A program made the translations under genes and the position numbers. Below are positions 25,642 through 38,664 of a DNA stretch of 64,000 nucleotides, piece by piece. The number at the start of each line of letters is the position of its first letter. The first letter of the stretch is position 1. A model generated the notes under the pieces. The model searched no databases and had not been told where the DNA came from. It saw only the letters and a list, made by a program, of their open reading frames with translations. This DNA comes from Parus major (Eukaryota > Chordata > Aves > Passeriformes > Paridae). Location: contig NC_031799.1 in NCBI RefSeq assembly GCF_001522545.3, positions 30,461,912 to 30,525,911 of the forward strand, read 5' to 3'.

Positions 25642-28600
25642 TTGAGATAATGAGGCACTGTGTGGAAAGTGTGTTTGCTATTTCCAGCTTCTGCACTAAA
25701 AATATTAGAAAACATTATCACTCAAATAAAAGGTGAATTGAATCTGGGGGGTCTGCAGAATGTCACATGGAACAAAAGTCCTGTGCTAAGGACAGAGGAA
25801 CCAAGATTTTTTTCTGAGAAGCTTTTTAATTGCCCAAGAATTTCCTCTGTGAAGAAGAAATAGTATCATTCAGATAGATCTGGTCTTTTTAGACAAGACA
25901 GACACGTTAAGGTCATTTGTTATGATGACCCTACACAACAAGACTGCTGCTCAGAACCTACCTGTGAAAACTGGGAATGTGTAAAGCAGGTTGTGCTTAT
26001 TTTACTTTTACACTGAATTTGAATATGAACTGAGTTCTATGGGAAAAAATAAATAAAATATGAGCCACTGTATCTCAGTATCATTTAACTGACAACAATT
26101 AATAACACAAACCATTCAGATGACAATTACCCCCAAAGGTATAGGGTCACTCAGTTAAGAAGAAACAGATGTAAGTAACATGATAGTAACAAAAAGAATA
26201 AATTAAAAGAATAAGCAGAAAAAAATTCTATTATCCATTCACAGATTGTAGTATCATAGATGGTAGCATAAATAGAAGGGAAGTGAGTTTTATGATGTAC
26301 TGATAGATGCTAGAGATCAGAAAGAGAGTCCATGGCCAAAAAGAAATACCCCGTACATATTCATATTCTGAAGAACTAGTCTGCAAGTCTAGTTGAGAAT
26401 CCCAAAACTGAAAGCATGAACCAGCAGTTTGAGATTAGTGAAATAAATGAAAGCTTAATGAATAATTTTCTAGGCAATTAATTATTAAAGCATTAAAAAT
26501 ATTTGAAACCCATTTCTCCACTTTATACCAAACAAATTATCAGCATGAAATCCCATAGGTGAATATTTTAATTTTATTCTTTCCTTACAAAAGCAATTAC
26601 TCTAAGACTTAGAAAATTCTAGGAACAATTGAAAAAAACCCAGAGATTTCATCAGGTGAGCTTATAGCTTATACAACTTCATATTAGCAATCAGCTGTTT
26701 GATACTCCCCTATATGACAGTTATTGAAGTTGACTAATATTCATCCAAGAGGTAGAAAACTCTTTGAAGAAGTGACTTACTTCTCCTAATCTTCTCATAG
26801 GCTTGCTTACTTTCACTGTATCATAAACAGACAAGCTCCAATCTCTGTACTGCATTCCCAGTTCCTGCTTGCCATTTCTGAGGTATTTCCTGTCAGAATA
26901 GTATTCTACACTTCACTATCTCCCACAGCTCTTCTCCAACTTCATGGTGTATTTAGTGATAACTTTCTTACAAAATCAGACTTTAGCAGTGAGATAAACC
27001 TCATATCTAAGATGAAGTATGGCTTTCCACAGTGACCACCATAATACCAAACTCTTTTTTAAGAGAATATTTTGTACCTCTGACTTCTTCAGGTGCACCA
27101 GCTGTCATTGAAATATATTAAAGTTGTTAAAAATCATGCTGAAAATAATCCCCATAGTTCCTGAAACTAGAATGAGTTGTAGCACTTATCTTTGTGGATG
27201 CTTGTTTCCCATGAGGAGGAAAGTCTGTATTCAACTTCTACCTCCCTCTGTGTTAGGCATCAAAAAAACCTCTGAGAGTCACATCTGAAGGTTTGACAGT
27301 ATCAGCTATGCTGTATAGGTCAGTATGGCAGCTGGAGCACTCCTTTGTTAGGAAGGATTAAACAGTTACCAAGACAAAGCAGGTAATCTAGTTCACTTTT
27401 CACAGTGCCTCCAGAATGAATTGCTGTGAAGATCATGGAGATACACTGGGATATTTTAGGGTGGAGGCCATACCCTCAGACCTAAACATATCAATAGCAG
27501 AACCAGCAGTGCTGTGCTGTCAGAGGTGGAGCTTTGCTGTGGGAATGTTTGCAGTCCTGGGTGTTAATTCAGGTTAGATGTGCATGCCAAGAAGTCAGAT
27601 TAATTGTGTAGTAAACGTCAACACTCACAGTTGATTCCTACAATGTTTGGTTTAGGGGTTTTCTTACTGATCCGCTAACTACACCTTATTAATGGCACAT
27701 TGACAATGAATTGATTGACTGGATAGCACTGAGACCCTTGGAAAGGGCTGCAGCAGAGCCTTTGAAGTTCCCAGACATCTTACAATGCAAGCATAGATTG
27801 AGCTTGTCATAACATTGTTGCCTTTTGAGAAACAGAGAACAGTCGAGATACACTGAAAAAGCCATTTTTTAGCTAGGAAGCAGTCACTTCAAAGTGTGAC
27901 AATATTGCTTTGGATGTCTGCAGACCCCTGACACAAACTGTCATTAAATAATTTGTCATTTCCATCTAGTTAGCCTACAGCACATCACAAAAGCCAGCAG
28001 CAATGAAAAACACACGTTGCTATCCACCAAGTACAAGTCAATGGAAGCACCTGGCTTACTGCAGTTTGATATCCTTAAGGCATTTCAACAAACCAGGGTG
28101 GAAAGACAGGATGGGAAGAATATTGCAGCTGCCAGACCACAAGATGAGGCAGAGCTGATACAAGTGGGTGATAGATCCAAGTGTTTATTTGTACGTGTAC
28201 ATCATTCAAGCATTCCAAGAGATGTGCTGACATCTTTCAAGATGAGAGCATGCCAGCTGGCCTGGTTTAGAATCTGTGTTATAAGTGGAACTAACAAAAG
28301 GGGTTTCATTCTACTCAGAATTCCAATACCTCCAAATTTTTTCACCTTCCAAATCAGAGCAAAGTTAATAGATCACTTTAAATGCAATGGAAGGTAAAAA
28401 ATTTCAGGCATTTGTCTTCCATTATAAATAACCCTGATGTGGTAGTGGTATCATTTAGAAAAGCCACATCTGGTTGAGAATCTTAACAACTTATTTCAAC
28501 AATTTCTGTCAAAAGCAAAAGTTCTGACATGAAGGAAACAAGGGTTTGGGGGTTTATTTCATTTTCAAATGTACAATTTTTGTCAAAATTAATCTAAGCA

Positions 28601-31535
28601 ACTGACATTGTATTAGGGTTTTTCAAACACAGACAGAATTCAGGGCTTTGTCTCATGCAGGATTCAAGCCATTTTTTTAGAAATTGATCAAAATCTGGCT
28701 TCACCTGTCTGAATGCTGATTGATTTATCCAACTGAATTAAGTACAATGGGAATTAAGTAGTACTTTTCTGGCTACAAACTGAGGCTTAACTACATACAT
28801 AGCTAAAAGCCTTCTGTGAAAATATATGCACATGCTTATTTAAAAGGGAAATTGTTCATAATCTAGAAAAAAAACTTTTAGGCAAAATAAGTTTACAATT
28901 TATAAAATGGGTAATAGAATAATGAAAATACAGTATTTTTACATACACACTTGATCTTAATCCTTCTTCTATTCTTTTAAGTTTTCCAATTTTAAGATAA
29001 TCTTGTTCTCTGTTTAACATCTATATGGCCATGTTGTTTCACTTCATATCTGAGAGTAAGCAAGAAACTCTATACACTGTGTAATAATCTTTCTCTAGAA
29101 TGGTTTGCTGCCAAAATGGAATATGCCAGTGTATTTGTAAACCTGTCCAGAAACTGCTGTTTTCCATACTTTACCAGAACTGTAACTAAGCAGGTGTGAA
29201 TAAAGCCTCCAAGGCAGTAGCAAACAGGTAAGCACCAAAAGCAGTTCAAATATCTTCAGCTTTCCCAATTCCATTCCTAAGAAATGAAGAAAAATAAAAT
29301 ACCTTTCTGAAGGGCTGTTTTGAAGTGCAAGTTGTCAACGTTCTCCTTTCTAGAAAGAACATGGCAACGTGAGCAACAAAAGAGGATTTAAAGCTCATGA
29401 CTTGTTATTATCTTGAGACATGTCAAAGGGCCCATTTTGGAATCTGAAGATTGCAAAGTAACATTGCAGAAAAAGGATAAGAACAACTTTTTATTGGCAT
29501 ATAAAATAGTCAAGGGTGAAAACACTTTCCTAGGACAATATTCAGAATGAACCAATATGTTGATGGCATCTACACAGTAGCATAACAAACTGTGTTATGA
29601 AATCCATGCATCAGGTGTATTGTTTTGTAAGCAAGTGTTTCCAGTAAACAGTATTTCAAATATATGCAGAAAGTTATAGAGTTTGGTTTGGGACTATTTT
29701 GATTTTCTAAATGTTCAGTACAGTAAACTATTTGAAGTGGTCAGGACAGACTCTGATCTACCTAAAATTCACACTTACATCATTGTCTGTTGTCACTTTC
29801 AGCTTTTCATTTAGACCATGGAAAAGAGATTTGTATCCCTAGAAACATTCACAACAGCAGACTAGTTTAAGTTTTTAAGATAAAATTATAAGAGACAACA
29901 TCATCGTGGTCATGTCAGGCTTTCATTCATCTAGATGGGCTGAATGGCTCCAGCAGATGCCAACATGCCAAATTTTGTTTCCTGAATTACATCCTTACCA
30001 TGTGAAACCCTGCCATTAAAAACATCCCTCCACAAAACCTCTGTATGAAGTCAGCCAAGCAGGAAAGCAACTGAAAATGAGGAATATATACATCTTGCCT
30101 GTCCAGCTCTGAGCCACTGGTGGCAGATGTGTCAGCTCAAAAACTGTTTCCAGTATATTGGTGGGGTTTTAGCTCCTCCAGCCACTCAGGTTTCTCAGCA
30201 GACCCGTCTACTCTTTTTTGTTTGGTTTTTTTTCCAATATCCACTCCATATACAGATATTTTATGTGCAATCAGAAAGTTTCTGCATTAAAAAATAAAAC
30301 CAAAACAGAACCCAAACAAATAGAGTCGAAGTACATTTTTTAATGGATGTTCTATTTGCTTAATTACTCTTATTAATTGATTTGTGTAAACATTTCCCCA
30401 GGTGGGTTGACACAGATAAAGTCCAAAGTCCAAAGAAAATGGATCCTGGTTTTGCCATTTTTTTACTTAATGTCTGTTAGAGTATAAAACTGGGGCTAGA
30501 TGGAAAATCCACATTAATGATTGATTTTAGGTGCAAGATGTTCATATCCAGCAGTAAAAAGCAAACTCTCTGAGGCAAAAATTCTTTACCTTATAAAAAG
30601 TAGACAAATATAATATTACTGAAGTGTGTCAAAAAAGTGCATTTTTCCTAGTTAAAGGTATTAGTGAGAATGGCATGTTCTGACAGCATCCAGCTTAGAA
30701 CAGACAAAGAAATATTTATTATATGTGCTTAATATTTGCAAGACCAACTAAAAAACAATGCTCTGGACACCTGAAAAGACACTGACCTCCAATGTCTCAA
30801 AGTGGTCAAACTGACCTTTGTCTTCTGCATCTAATGTGCAAAAATAACAAGAAACTTTGATGTATTATGTCAGGGTGAATACAGAAACAGTAAGAGGCAG
30901 CAGTCAAACCTAACAGGTTTCAAGGTGAAAATATGATATGACAAAAATCTACCTATCCTGGGATCTTATCATACCTGAATATTAAAATGGTGATGCATAT
31001 ATTCCCCTTTATTTAGGTCTACATTATCGCAGACCATATTTCCTACAAATTTGCATTCTTATATTTCTTGAAAAAATTTCTTAACACATAGGAAGTCCTC
31101 ATATCTTTAAAATCAGAATTCTGTTACCTCTCAACAGGATGTAGAACAGACTGATACATCTTGGTCCTGCAAAACAGCTAGAGCATATAAAAGTTTAATT
31201 GGCACACCAAACATTTAGCAGTTATGTTGCTGTAGAAATGTTATTTATTATAAAGTGCTTCCATTGATGCAATTAGCCTTATTTTTGGTCCTCTACTCAG
31301 TCGCAGCAGTGTTACTAGCTCTGAGAATGAGTCAGAGAAGAAGACATATACCTACTGCTAATTTGTGTGCTTACAAGCATCATTAAATTTGCCTGCTTAA
31401 AGGAGTATTATTCCTTACTATTCCTGGAAATCAAATAACAGAAAAACAAACTTGGAATGAGCCCAAACCCCAAAACGAGATCCAAACCTACATCAAACAT
31501 CTCTAAAATGTGGAGTTATTTACAGCTAGGGTGGT

Positions 31536-31562
31536 GGTTTGGGTACATCTCTAACCCAAACC
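31536..31562. repeat. Hairpin with perfect 9-bp arms
   Basis: GGTTTGGGT (31536-31544) pairs with ACCCAAACC (31554-31562) around a 9-nt loop. Possibly chance. Confidence 0.7.
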
Positions 31563-33600
31563 TCAAACTGAACTTTGGTTTTGATTCAAAGTGTTAAAAC
31601 TATAGGTTCCTTCTGATTGTCTCCAAATGATTTGGCTCATTGCTTGTCTGAGGTACAAATTACTCAAGCAGGAATTGTCTGGCAATTTGTCCATGGAATA
31701 GTGATTAAATCCTTTCTGCAAAGACATAACATTAGAGCAGATACTATAAAGTTTGCATTCATAGATAAAGTATTTTCAGTTGGAGGTGGCCCACACTGGG
31801 AATTCCTTAAGAGGCCCTTAAAACCACAAGCTACTTTTTCCTTTCCAGGGCCCTTCCTCATTATTCCTTTTTTTTCTTTTCATCTCAGACTGCAGTTTGA
31901 AACTTGATCCTGTTTCATGAGATGGGGGCTGCAGTGGAGTAAGAGGAAAAGGAACAGGGGAAATTTTATGCCAACAGAAGAAACACAACAATAACACCCC
32001 AGAAGTGTGCCCTATTGAAACTAATAATGTGAAGTTACAGAAACATGTAGGTGCAATTTGCAGATGACACTGGGCATAGTAAAAACTCATCATTCTTCTT
32101 CCCTCTGTGTTTACTCACTTGGAAGATTATTTCATTCTGCCTGTCCTGATTCAGAGCATTCACCCTCCCTTGGGTTTGCAGCATTCTTTCCTTTAACTGC
32201 CTTATTGCCTCTATGAACCATGGGCAAAACCCCCAAAGGCAAATTAATTCTGTGTACTTCTTCTCCTTCTCTGTTTCCCATTCCTCTCCCTTGTCACCTT
32301 CACATGTCATTTTTACTTTTATCACAACACAACAATCCCAGGATCAGGGCTGGCAGGATACCATTTATCTCCTTGACTCCATGTGCACAGCCCAGCCAGG
32401 TCCCCATACCTTGAGATAGAAACCAGGACATCTATATTTGAAGCAAGTAAAAGCTGTATTTCTGAACATTACCAAGTTCCAGAAAAGACCTTAGAGATTT
32501 CCTGTGGCACTGTTTCAATACAGGCAATATTCTTCCTGCATATGTGTTGCCTAACAGTGTGGTCTGATCCTCACTGCAGTCTCTTAACATTATTGCCATG
32601 CTGCTAAGAAACCTTGAGCTGTGAAGTGAGAGCTAGTAGAAAATTAAATCCCCTTCATTTTTCTTGCTTTCTCTCACCTCCCCCTTCCCCACTCCTCACC
32701 CCTTTATTTTCCATGAAAGAAAACCTGAAGATTTCTTGCCCTCACCTCTAATTGGCATGACATTTACTGTTGAGCAGTAGATTCATTATTAGCAGCTCTT
32801 ACATGAAAACCAGAGGGAAATTTTGAAAACCACTTTTCTATTTGAAGTCTGGATTAGAAGATAACTGCTGGCAACACTACCTACCTGTTGTTCTTACTCT
32901 TCTATGAACAGTTCAAGCACTAATTTTGTCCCTATGCTGTTGGTGCTGAACAAATAACCAAGACTTTTACTGAAGAATGAAAATACAGAAATACAGAAAG
33001 TGTTTTGAATGAAAAAGAGAAATTCAAGAGTCTCTGTGATATCTTAATGAAGGATGTGTCACAGAAGTGGGAAACTCTATGAGCAAACTGTGCCTGTGCT
33101 ACCTTCATTATAAACCCATGGCTGTTTTCATTACAGCCCCTCAACACTTAGATTACCATTTTCATGGACAGTGTTAAGGTTCCCATGAGACAGTGCACCT
33201 ATGCTACAGATGAAATGTGCCTACCACTGCTTGGAATTCAAGACAAAATCCTGTTAAATTGGAGATTGTGTTCATTCCCAACAGTGTAAGTGCTGAATTT
33301 ATACAACAGCCATGCAACAATTCCATTGGAACCATCCAGAGTAAAAGCAGTATCTTGCTGAGAGATAGTGTGCTGTTTTGTGAAAGCTGGTTGCACACCT
33401 CGTTGTGATGTGCAACATAGCTCATAAAACTTTTGAACCATGCTGGATGGTGTGACCTGACTACAGTTTGTTCAGCTTCATTGAAGAGATAATTAAAAAC
33501 AACTGTGTGCTTGGAAAGACAATACTTTTAATCCAGCAGGTGGATTGAAGACTTGACTGAATTTACACTGGGTAATGCACATTTCATCAATGTTTCACTC

Positions 33601-33790
33601 AAAAAAAACATAAAAAACCCAAAACCAAACAAAAATAACCACACTACCAAACAAACAAAAATAACCAAACACCAACCAAACAATAAAAAAAAGAAAAACA
33701 AACACAAACAAACTAACAAGAAAAGCCAACCCTCCCCCTCCCAAACAAAAAAAAACCCACTAAACATCCCCAAACAAAACAAAAATAAAC
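33601..33790. repeat. A/C-biased low-complexity tract, nearly free of G
   Basis: By hand count the plus strand has only 3 G and about 11 T in 190 nt. The rest is A and C in AAAC, ACCAA and CCC-like units. The resulting 90-codon plus-strand frame (Lys, Asn, Pro, Thr, Gln) and the Phe/Leu/Trp-rich minus-strand frame are compositional artefacts. It is not a clean tandem repeat. Confidence 0.92.
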
Positions 33791-34292
33791 AGCCTGGGGA
33801 GAAAAGCAGACCCCAAAATGCATAAGGAACCCCTGCTGCAATTGATTATGTCTGTGGACTTTAGCCCTCTCTACTCTCAATTATAGACACAAGGCCTGTG
33901 GTAGAAAATAGGTTGGTTTTATTTATTTCTGTACTGTGTTCCTTTAAGGGGAAGAATCCAGGTGAGTGTTCCCAGAAAAACAGCCAGGGGAGACTCTGGG
34001 GCTGAAGGGAAAAGAGATCATACCCTGGGAAAGGTTGAGTGAGTAGCCATACAAGCCAGATGTGGTAGAAAGAATGTGTTGGTGACCACAGGAGGCTGCA
34101 GTGTCTCCAAAACTCTGAAGGTTACAAAAAGCAATCCAAAACAAGTAGGAAGCCTATCTTTTAGACCACAAGAGGAAGTGACAAAGCTTTGTATAAACAA
34201 TACTTTCAAAAAGAAGCCTATTTTTTCTCCCTGACATTTCGTGTTTCTCTTTCAAAATCAGAATGACCCACTGGATCTTTTAGTAAAGCCTA

Positions 34293-34335
34293 GATGATGA
34301 TGATGATGGTGGTGATAATGATTATATTATTGTTG

Positions 34336-34378
<43 letters not shown>

Positions 34379-34390
34379 TTATTATTATAT
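34293..34390. repeat. GAT/GTT/ATT trinucleotide microsatellite
   Basis: GAT units give way through GGT, GTT and TTG units to a long uninterrupted ATT array, then an interrupted tail. All share a three-base period, so this is probably one expanding array with drifting units. Confidence 0.95.
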
Positions 34391-37339
34391 TTTCTCACAC
34401 TGGGACATGATCTCAGCCTGTTCATATCAAATCTCTGTTCAGTTTAGATCCTGTAATACATTGTGATCTTACTCATTAACTCCTCTTGCAAGAATTTTTA
34501 ACAACCACGGACCAGCATTTTTCTCTTGCTGGAGCTGTACCTTAACAGTTAAAATTCTGGAGAAAACACAGTCAAGCAATGACAAAGCAATTTAATTATT
34601 CAGAGAGAGCAGAAGTACTTCACAGAATAAAGCATAAATCCTGAAACTCTCTTAAGCAGTGAGTGATTACTTCACACTACAAAGGACTAGACAAACCAAG
34701 AAAGGATCTGCAGTCCCATTTATATTTGCAACAAAGAATTCCAGAAAAAAAAATAGTAGAAAAATGACTATCTATTCAGAGCTAGCCTTGACTGATGTAG
34801 TTGATGTTTTTTATTTTAAGTTCTACCTGATTTTTCATTTAATTACTGGAGAGGGGACTAAGACAATATTAACAAATGGGTTTATAGGAAGCTGTATGAC
34901 ACAAATGAGTGAGATTCTGTCAAACAGAGGATATAATTAGAAGAAAATATATGGCAGTAGCAGATGTAGGTGAAAGGTTAAAGAATGTAGTGCAGAGGAA
35001 CTAGGTCTGAAGGAACTACTGGAATAACTAGAGTTAACAAATATAAGACAGTCATCTGTCTGAGGCCAAAGCTTATGGAAGGCCAACAGTGTTTTGACAC
35101 TGAATACACTTAAAATAACTGCAATGTATTTCTAAAAAGAAAGGCTTTAGGAACTCCACATTACAGGAAAAATTCTGACCAGATACAGGTTCACATGTTG
35201 TTGCAAACAGCAAAAATCAACACCATAACCAGCACATAAAAAGAAATGCAAAGCTTAAAACATTTTGCAAGCATCAGCAAAGTGAACATAGATAATGAAA
35301 ACATCACTAGCTAAAAATTTTGAGGAAAAGATGGCTGTTGTAGAAGAAGCCATTGAAATATCATTCTACATGAAAATGCTGTGCATTAGTTTTCAGCTGG
35401 ACATGGGTATTTAATGAATAGTACAAAAAAGTTTTATTGTAAAAGAAAGAAGTACATGCGTTAGAGAACAGAATGTGAGAACGAGAAAAACTAACTACAT
35501 TGTTAGAGGCTGATGTCAGTTACCAAACTTGCAGTTAGACACAAGGGACAGAGCATGAGAGCACATACAGAAAATGCAGTAATATACAAAGAAAAAACAA
35601 AGCCAGAGGAGAAGAATTATTTTGAATCCAGCACTCCACCATGAGAAAGATCTGTTTATCTCTTTTGTGGCTGAGAACACTTCCAAACTTCAATATTCTC
35701 ACTGTCAGGATAAGGTAAAACTCAGACACATAGATATACAATGCTATTTCTTCTGTTTTACCTATCCAGAGATCCTGAAAGAAGATAATAAGCTGCTTCA
35801 CATCTGTATTTTAGTTCAAAGAAATTACAGGCAGTTAAAAAAAAAGAACAGGAGAGACTGAAGAAAGAGAGATTCAGGAAACAATGACCAGAACAAGTGG
35901 CATTTATTCTTAACAGCTGCAGTGCTTGTTTTAGAAGAAAATGTGTGGATGTCCAGGTGCAAGATGCCTCAGGGTTTAAATCAGGCATTCTTATGAAAGG
36001 TGTGCTATGAGCATATGTGTTTTTGCTGTTGACTGAAGAACTGGGGAGTTAATTTTTTTGTCTGGAGTATAACATATGATAACATAGACTGTGCCTTTCC
36101 ATGTCAGAAAACCTAAGCATAGGGGTGTCACTGTCATTCACAGTTAGTCAGTCACTCTTTTGGAGACTAAAGCCATTGTTTGACGGGAACCACTGATTGT
36201 AATCCCTGGACTGTGAAGGGGAGGCAGGGCACTCTCATTCAGTTTACATGTGTATCTGAGACAAAAGGACTGATGCCTTGGTATGAGACTGATTATCAGC
36301 CTAGCCTGTTCATAGGTTTCTTCCTCTTCTGTAATTTGTATATGATAAAGATTCTGTAAAGATTTATGAGATAACTTTGTTGTACCAGAGGTTCTAACAA
36401 GTTCAACATGAAGAATTTGCACTTCAGGTGGCCAGGATTCTTCATCCCCATTCAGGGGTTGCCTTGTCATGGAGTCTTTTAGGCAGGAACTATAGGTCAG
36501 TTCTCACTGACAAAAAAAGACATTAGGAAAATCAGAAATCTTTCAAAAATGTGCCATTCATTGTCTAACTGTGCTGAGAGATGTTTTAACCCTGTAAAAT
36601 ATAGATAAAACATAAATGTTGAGCTTTTTTGTGTTTCCATTTTATGCTAACTAAAATATTTTAATACTCCATAGTTGTGTCCAGTCTCCACAAAACAGTA
36701 AAATATCATCTCAGGTTTTTATAATAAAATAACCTAAAAACTTAGAAAAAGATTAATTAATCAGTTATATAGGATTGTGCTCTCATTTGTAGATATTCTG
36801 ACTGCACTCATCACAATTACTATATACTTCAGAATAAAACCCCATTGACAGCACCTGTTGTCATTGTCTTCTTTGATTCATTTCAAGTATAATCATCCTG
36901 GTGTGGATTATTCATTAGAACATATGAACTTTTAATTTTCAATATTATTCTTCTTTTTCTGTCAGTGGACCCAGAAAGTCACATTCACTGAAATTCAAAT
37001 TTGTTGAAAATATTCTTAATATTGATTAGAATTCAAAACTATGTTACATATATACTTGAATTCCTTCTAAAACACAGATCTTCCTCAGAGAGTAGGGATA
37101 ATAAAGCTTTCTTATAAAAGACAGCCATTCCACTATAAGTAAAAAGAGGAACGGGATATATAGCAGAAGAGATTTTTTTTATACAAATATATATAAATAT
37201 ATTGTTGCATTAACATAAACAATACTAGTAATAGTTCTAACAATTTCAGTAAGAGCATTTTCTTTTCCTAGGAGGTATGCTGCCTGGAGTTTAAGGAGGT
37301 GCAATAGCTGTACAAAAGTGTTTGATCCAGAGTTCATTG

Positions 37340-38290
37340 AAGGAAACATGAATGATTTATGTCAGAAGCAACCTGTGGATATAATCTGCTTTGTTCAAGC
37401 AGATCCAACTGCTCTGATCAAGCAGAACCACCTGGAACAGTTGATCCATTTCCAAGGATGGAGATTCTCTGGGCAATCTGCAGCAATGCATGGTCACCCT
37501 CACAATCAAGTATTTCCTGAAGTTCACAGGAAACTTCATATATTTCAGTTTATGCCCATTTCCTCTGGTCCTGTCTGTCCTCTTTGCATTCTTCCTTTAA
37601 GTATTTTTATACATTAAGACTTTTCCTGAAGAGCCTTCTCTTTCCAGCCTGAGCTGTCTCCACTCAGCCTTTACTCAAAGGAGAGATGCTGCTTCATGGT
37701 CTCAGTGGCCTTTACTGGAAAATCTTCAGTATGTCCATGTCTCTCTTGGAATAAGGCAAGACCTTGGAATTCTCCTTGCTCAGCCTCCAAGTCCTTGTTG
37801 GCCCATTTCTCTGGGCTATTAAGATCCCTCTGGTGTATCAGCCACTCCTTCCAGTTTTGTGTCAGCAGCAAATTTGCTGAGGGTAAATTCTGCCTCATCA
37901 ACCAGATTATTAATAAAGATGTTTAACAGAATTTGACCCAGTAGTTACCCAGTATTTTACCACAATTTTTGGCCTCCAGCTAGACTTGGTTTCACTCTCT
38001 GGGCCTGGACATTCAGTTAGTTTCCAACCCACATGACTGACTATTCATCCAACATTAACAGCTTGTCGTCAGGGATCTTATGGGTTGGCAGTGAGAAAGG
38101 CCTTACTCACGTAGGCATGTAGGCAATATCCTCTGCACTCATATCATCTGTTAAGGCAGTCATTTATTGCAGAAGCATATAAAGTTGGTCAGTCATTACT
38201 TCCCTATGGTGAAGTCCTGATAATCGTCTTGTCCTTTTCTCATCTTTTATTTGCTTGGAAATGGTTTACAGGACTAGATGTATGGATGCT
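37340..38290 (-). mobile_element. CR1 LINE, 3' portion, with internal deletion
   Basis: On the minus strand this runs from the middle of the CR1 ORF2 reverse transcriptase to near the 3' tail. The first part (about 38280 down to 37860) corresponds to conserved RT blocks: a KAFDTVSH-like block, a W...WLNGRAQ-like block, the GVPQGS-like block and the FADD-containing catalytic block, all mutated. Near 37770-37800 the copy jumps from the block around GAGAAATGGGCCAACAAG to GAGAGACATGGACAT, skipping roughly 250-300 bp present in intact CR1. After that the C-terminal and 3' UTR blocks follow in order (GAGGGTGACCATGCATTG, TTGCCCAGAGAATCTCCATC). The LTR at 38291-38664 interrupts its 5' side. Non-functional. 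Confidence 0.9.
38285..38290. repeat. Target-site duplication GATGCT, left copy
   Basis: GATGCT here is repeated exactly at 38665-38670. Joining the two flanks with one copy restores a continuous CR1, which supports this as the ERV insertion site. Confidence 0.85.
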
Positions 38291-38558
38291 AACTGTGAAG
38301 TAGGGAGCACAGTGCCTGTGGAATAGCAGGCCACATAACTTTCTCAGTCTTGCCTGAGAAAGTGGCCTGGGAAATCATAAGGAGGAATTAAAACAATCCT
38401 CAGAGATGGAAAGCAGCCTTGCAGGTGCTGTTTGTCTGTTCCTTGTTTTCTTGCAAGAGAAGGTCCAAGGGGTGGTGTACCCCACTGACCAATGATGGTG
38501 ACGTGTTAGTTTACTAACCAATAAGAGTTTTACTTTTCTGTACTTTCATGTATTGGTC

Positions 38559-38566
38559 TATAAAAG
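38559..38566 (+). promoter_or_regulatory. TATA box of the ERVK-like LTR
   Basis: TATAAAAG, preceded by CCAAT motifs 37 and 66 bp upstream and followed 13 bp later by AATAAA. The order matches a retroviral U3-R promoter. Activity is unknown. Confidence 0.75.
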
Positions 38567-38578
38567 AAAATCTGAGGT

Positions 38579-38584
38579 AATAAA
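38579..38584 (+). terminator. Polyadenylation signal AATAAA of the LTR
   Basis: AATAAA just downstream of the TATA box, placed as in the short R region of avian class II LTRs. Confidence 0.65.
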
Positions 38585-38664
38585 CCTTAAGAGAAAGAAC
38601 TCTCCTGTTCAACTCACGAGAGAGTCTGTGTCATTCTTCTCGCCGTTCCCAATAGAGCAACATA

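Larger units (their letters stand above)
25642..37339. other. Unique noncoding DNA, no gene seen
   Basis: About 11.7 kb with no recognisable gene or transposon. It contains the hairpin at 31536-31562, the A/C-biased tract at 33601-33790 and the trinucleotide microsatellite at 34293-34390. The frame at about 28017-28397 is 126 codons only if a TTG start is accepted; from its first ATG (28041) it is 118. It resembles no family I know and has no convincing exon borders. Confidence 0.7.
38291..38664 (+). mobile_element. Solo LTR, class II (ERVK/alpharetrovirus-like), 374 bp
   Basis: The size and layout are those of an avian class II LTR. It has two CCAAT boxes (38489-38493 and 38518-38522), a TATAAAAG box at 38559-38566 and an AATAAA signal at 38579-38584. 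The spacing between the last two is very short, as in avian alpharetroviral LTRs. A perfect 10-bp-arm hairpin (ACTTTCTCAG / CTGAGAAAGT, 38338-38363) lies in U3. A 6-bp duplication (GATGCT) flanks it, the length expected for ERVK-type integration. The outermost bases are AAC and ATA instead of TG and CA, so the ends have mutated or the true ends are a few bases inside (TGTGAAG starts at 38294). No coding region is attached. Confidence 0.87.

Noticed and set aside
28017..28397. 126-codon plus-strand open frame of unbiased composition
   Set aside because: It starts at TTG. The first ATG leaves 118 codons, no domain is recognisable, and there are no convincing splice or promoter signals. It is not excluded as a noncoding exon, but it cannot be supported as a gene.
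33528..33825. Opposed Lys/Asn-rich and Phe/Trp-rich frames
   Set aside because: Both are produced by the A/C-biased low-complexity tract.
37250..37340. Strong-looking acceptor (TTTTCTTTTCCTAG) upstream of a 99-codon frame
   Set aside because: The frame at 37318-37617 is antisense to the 3' end of a CR1 LINE, so it is not an exon of a cellular gene.
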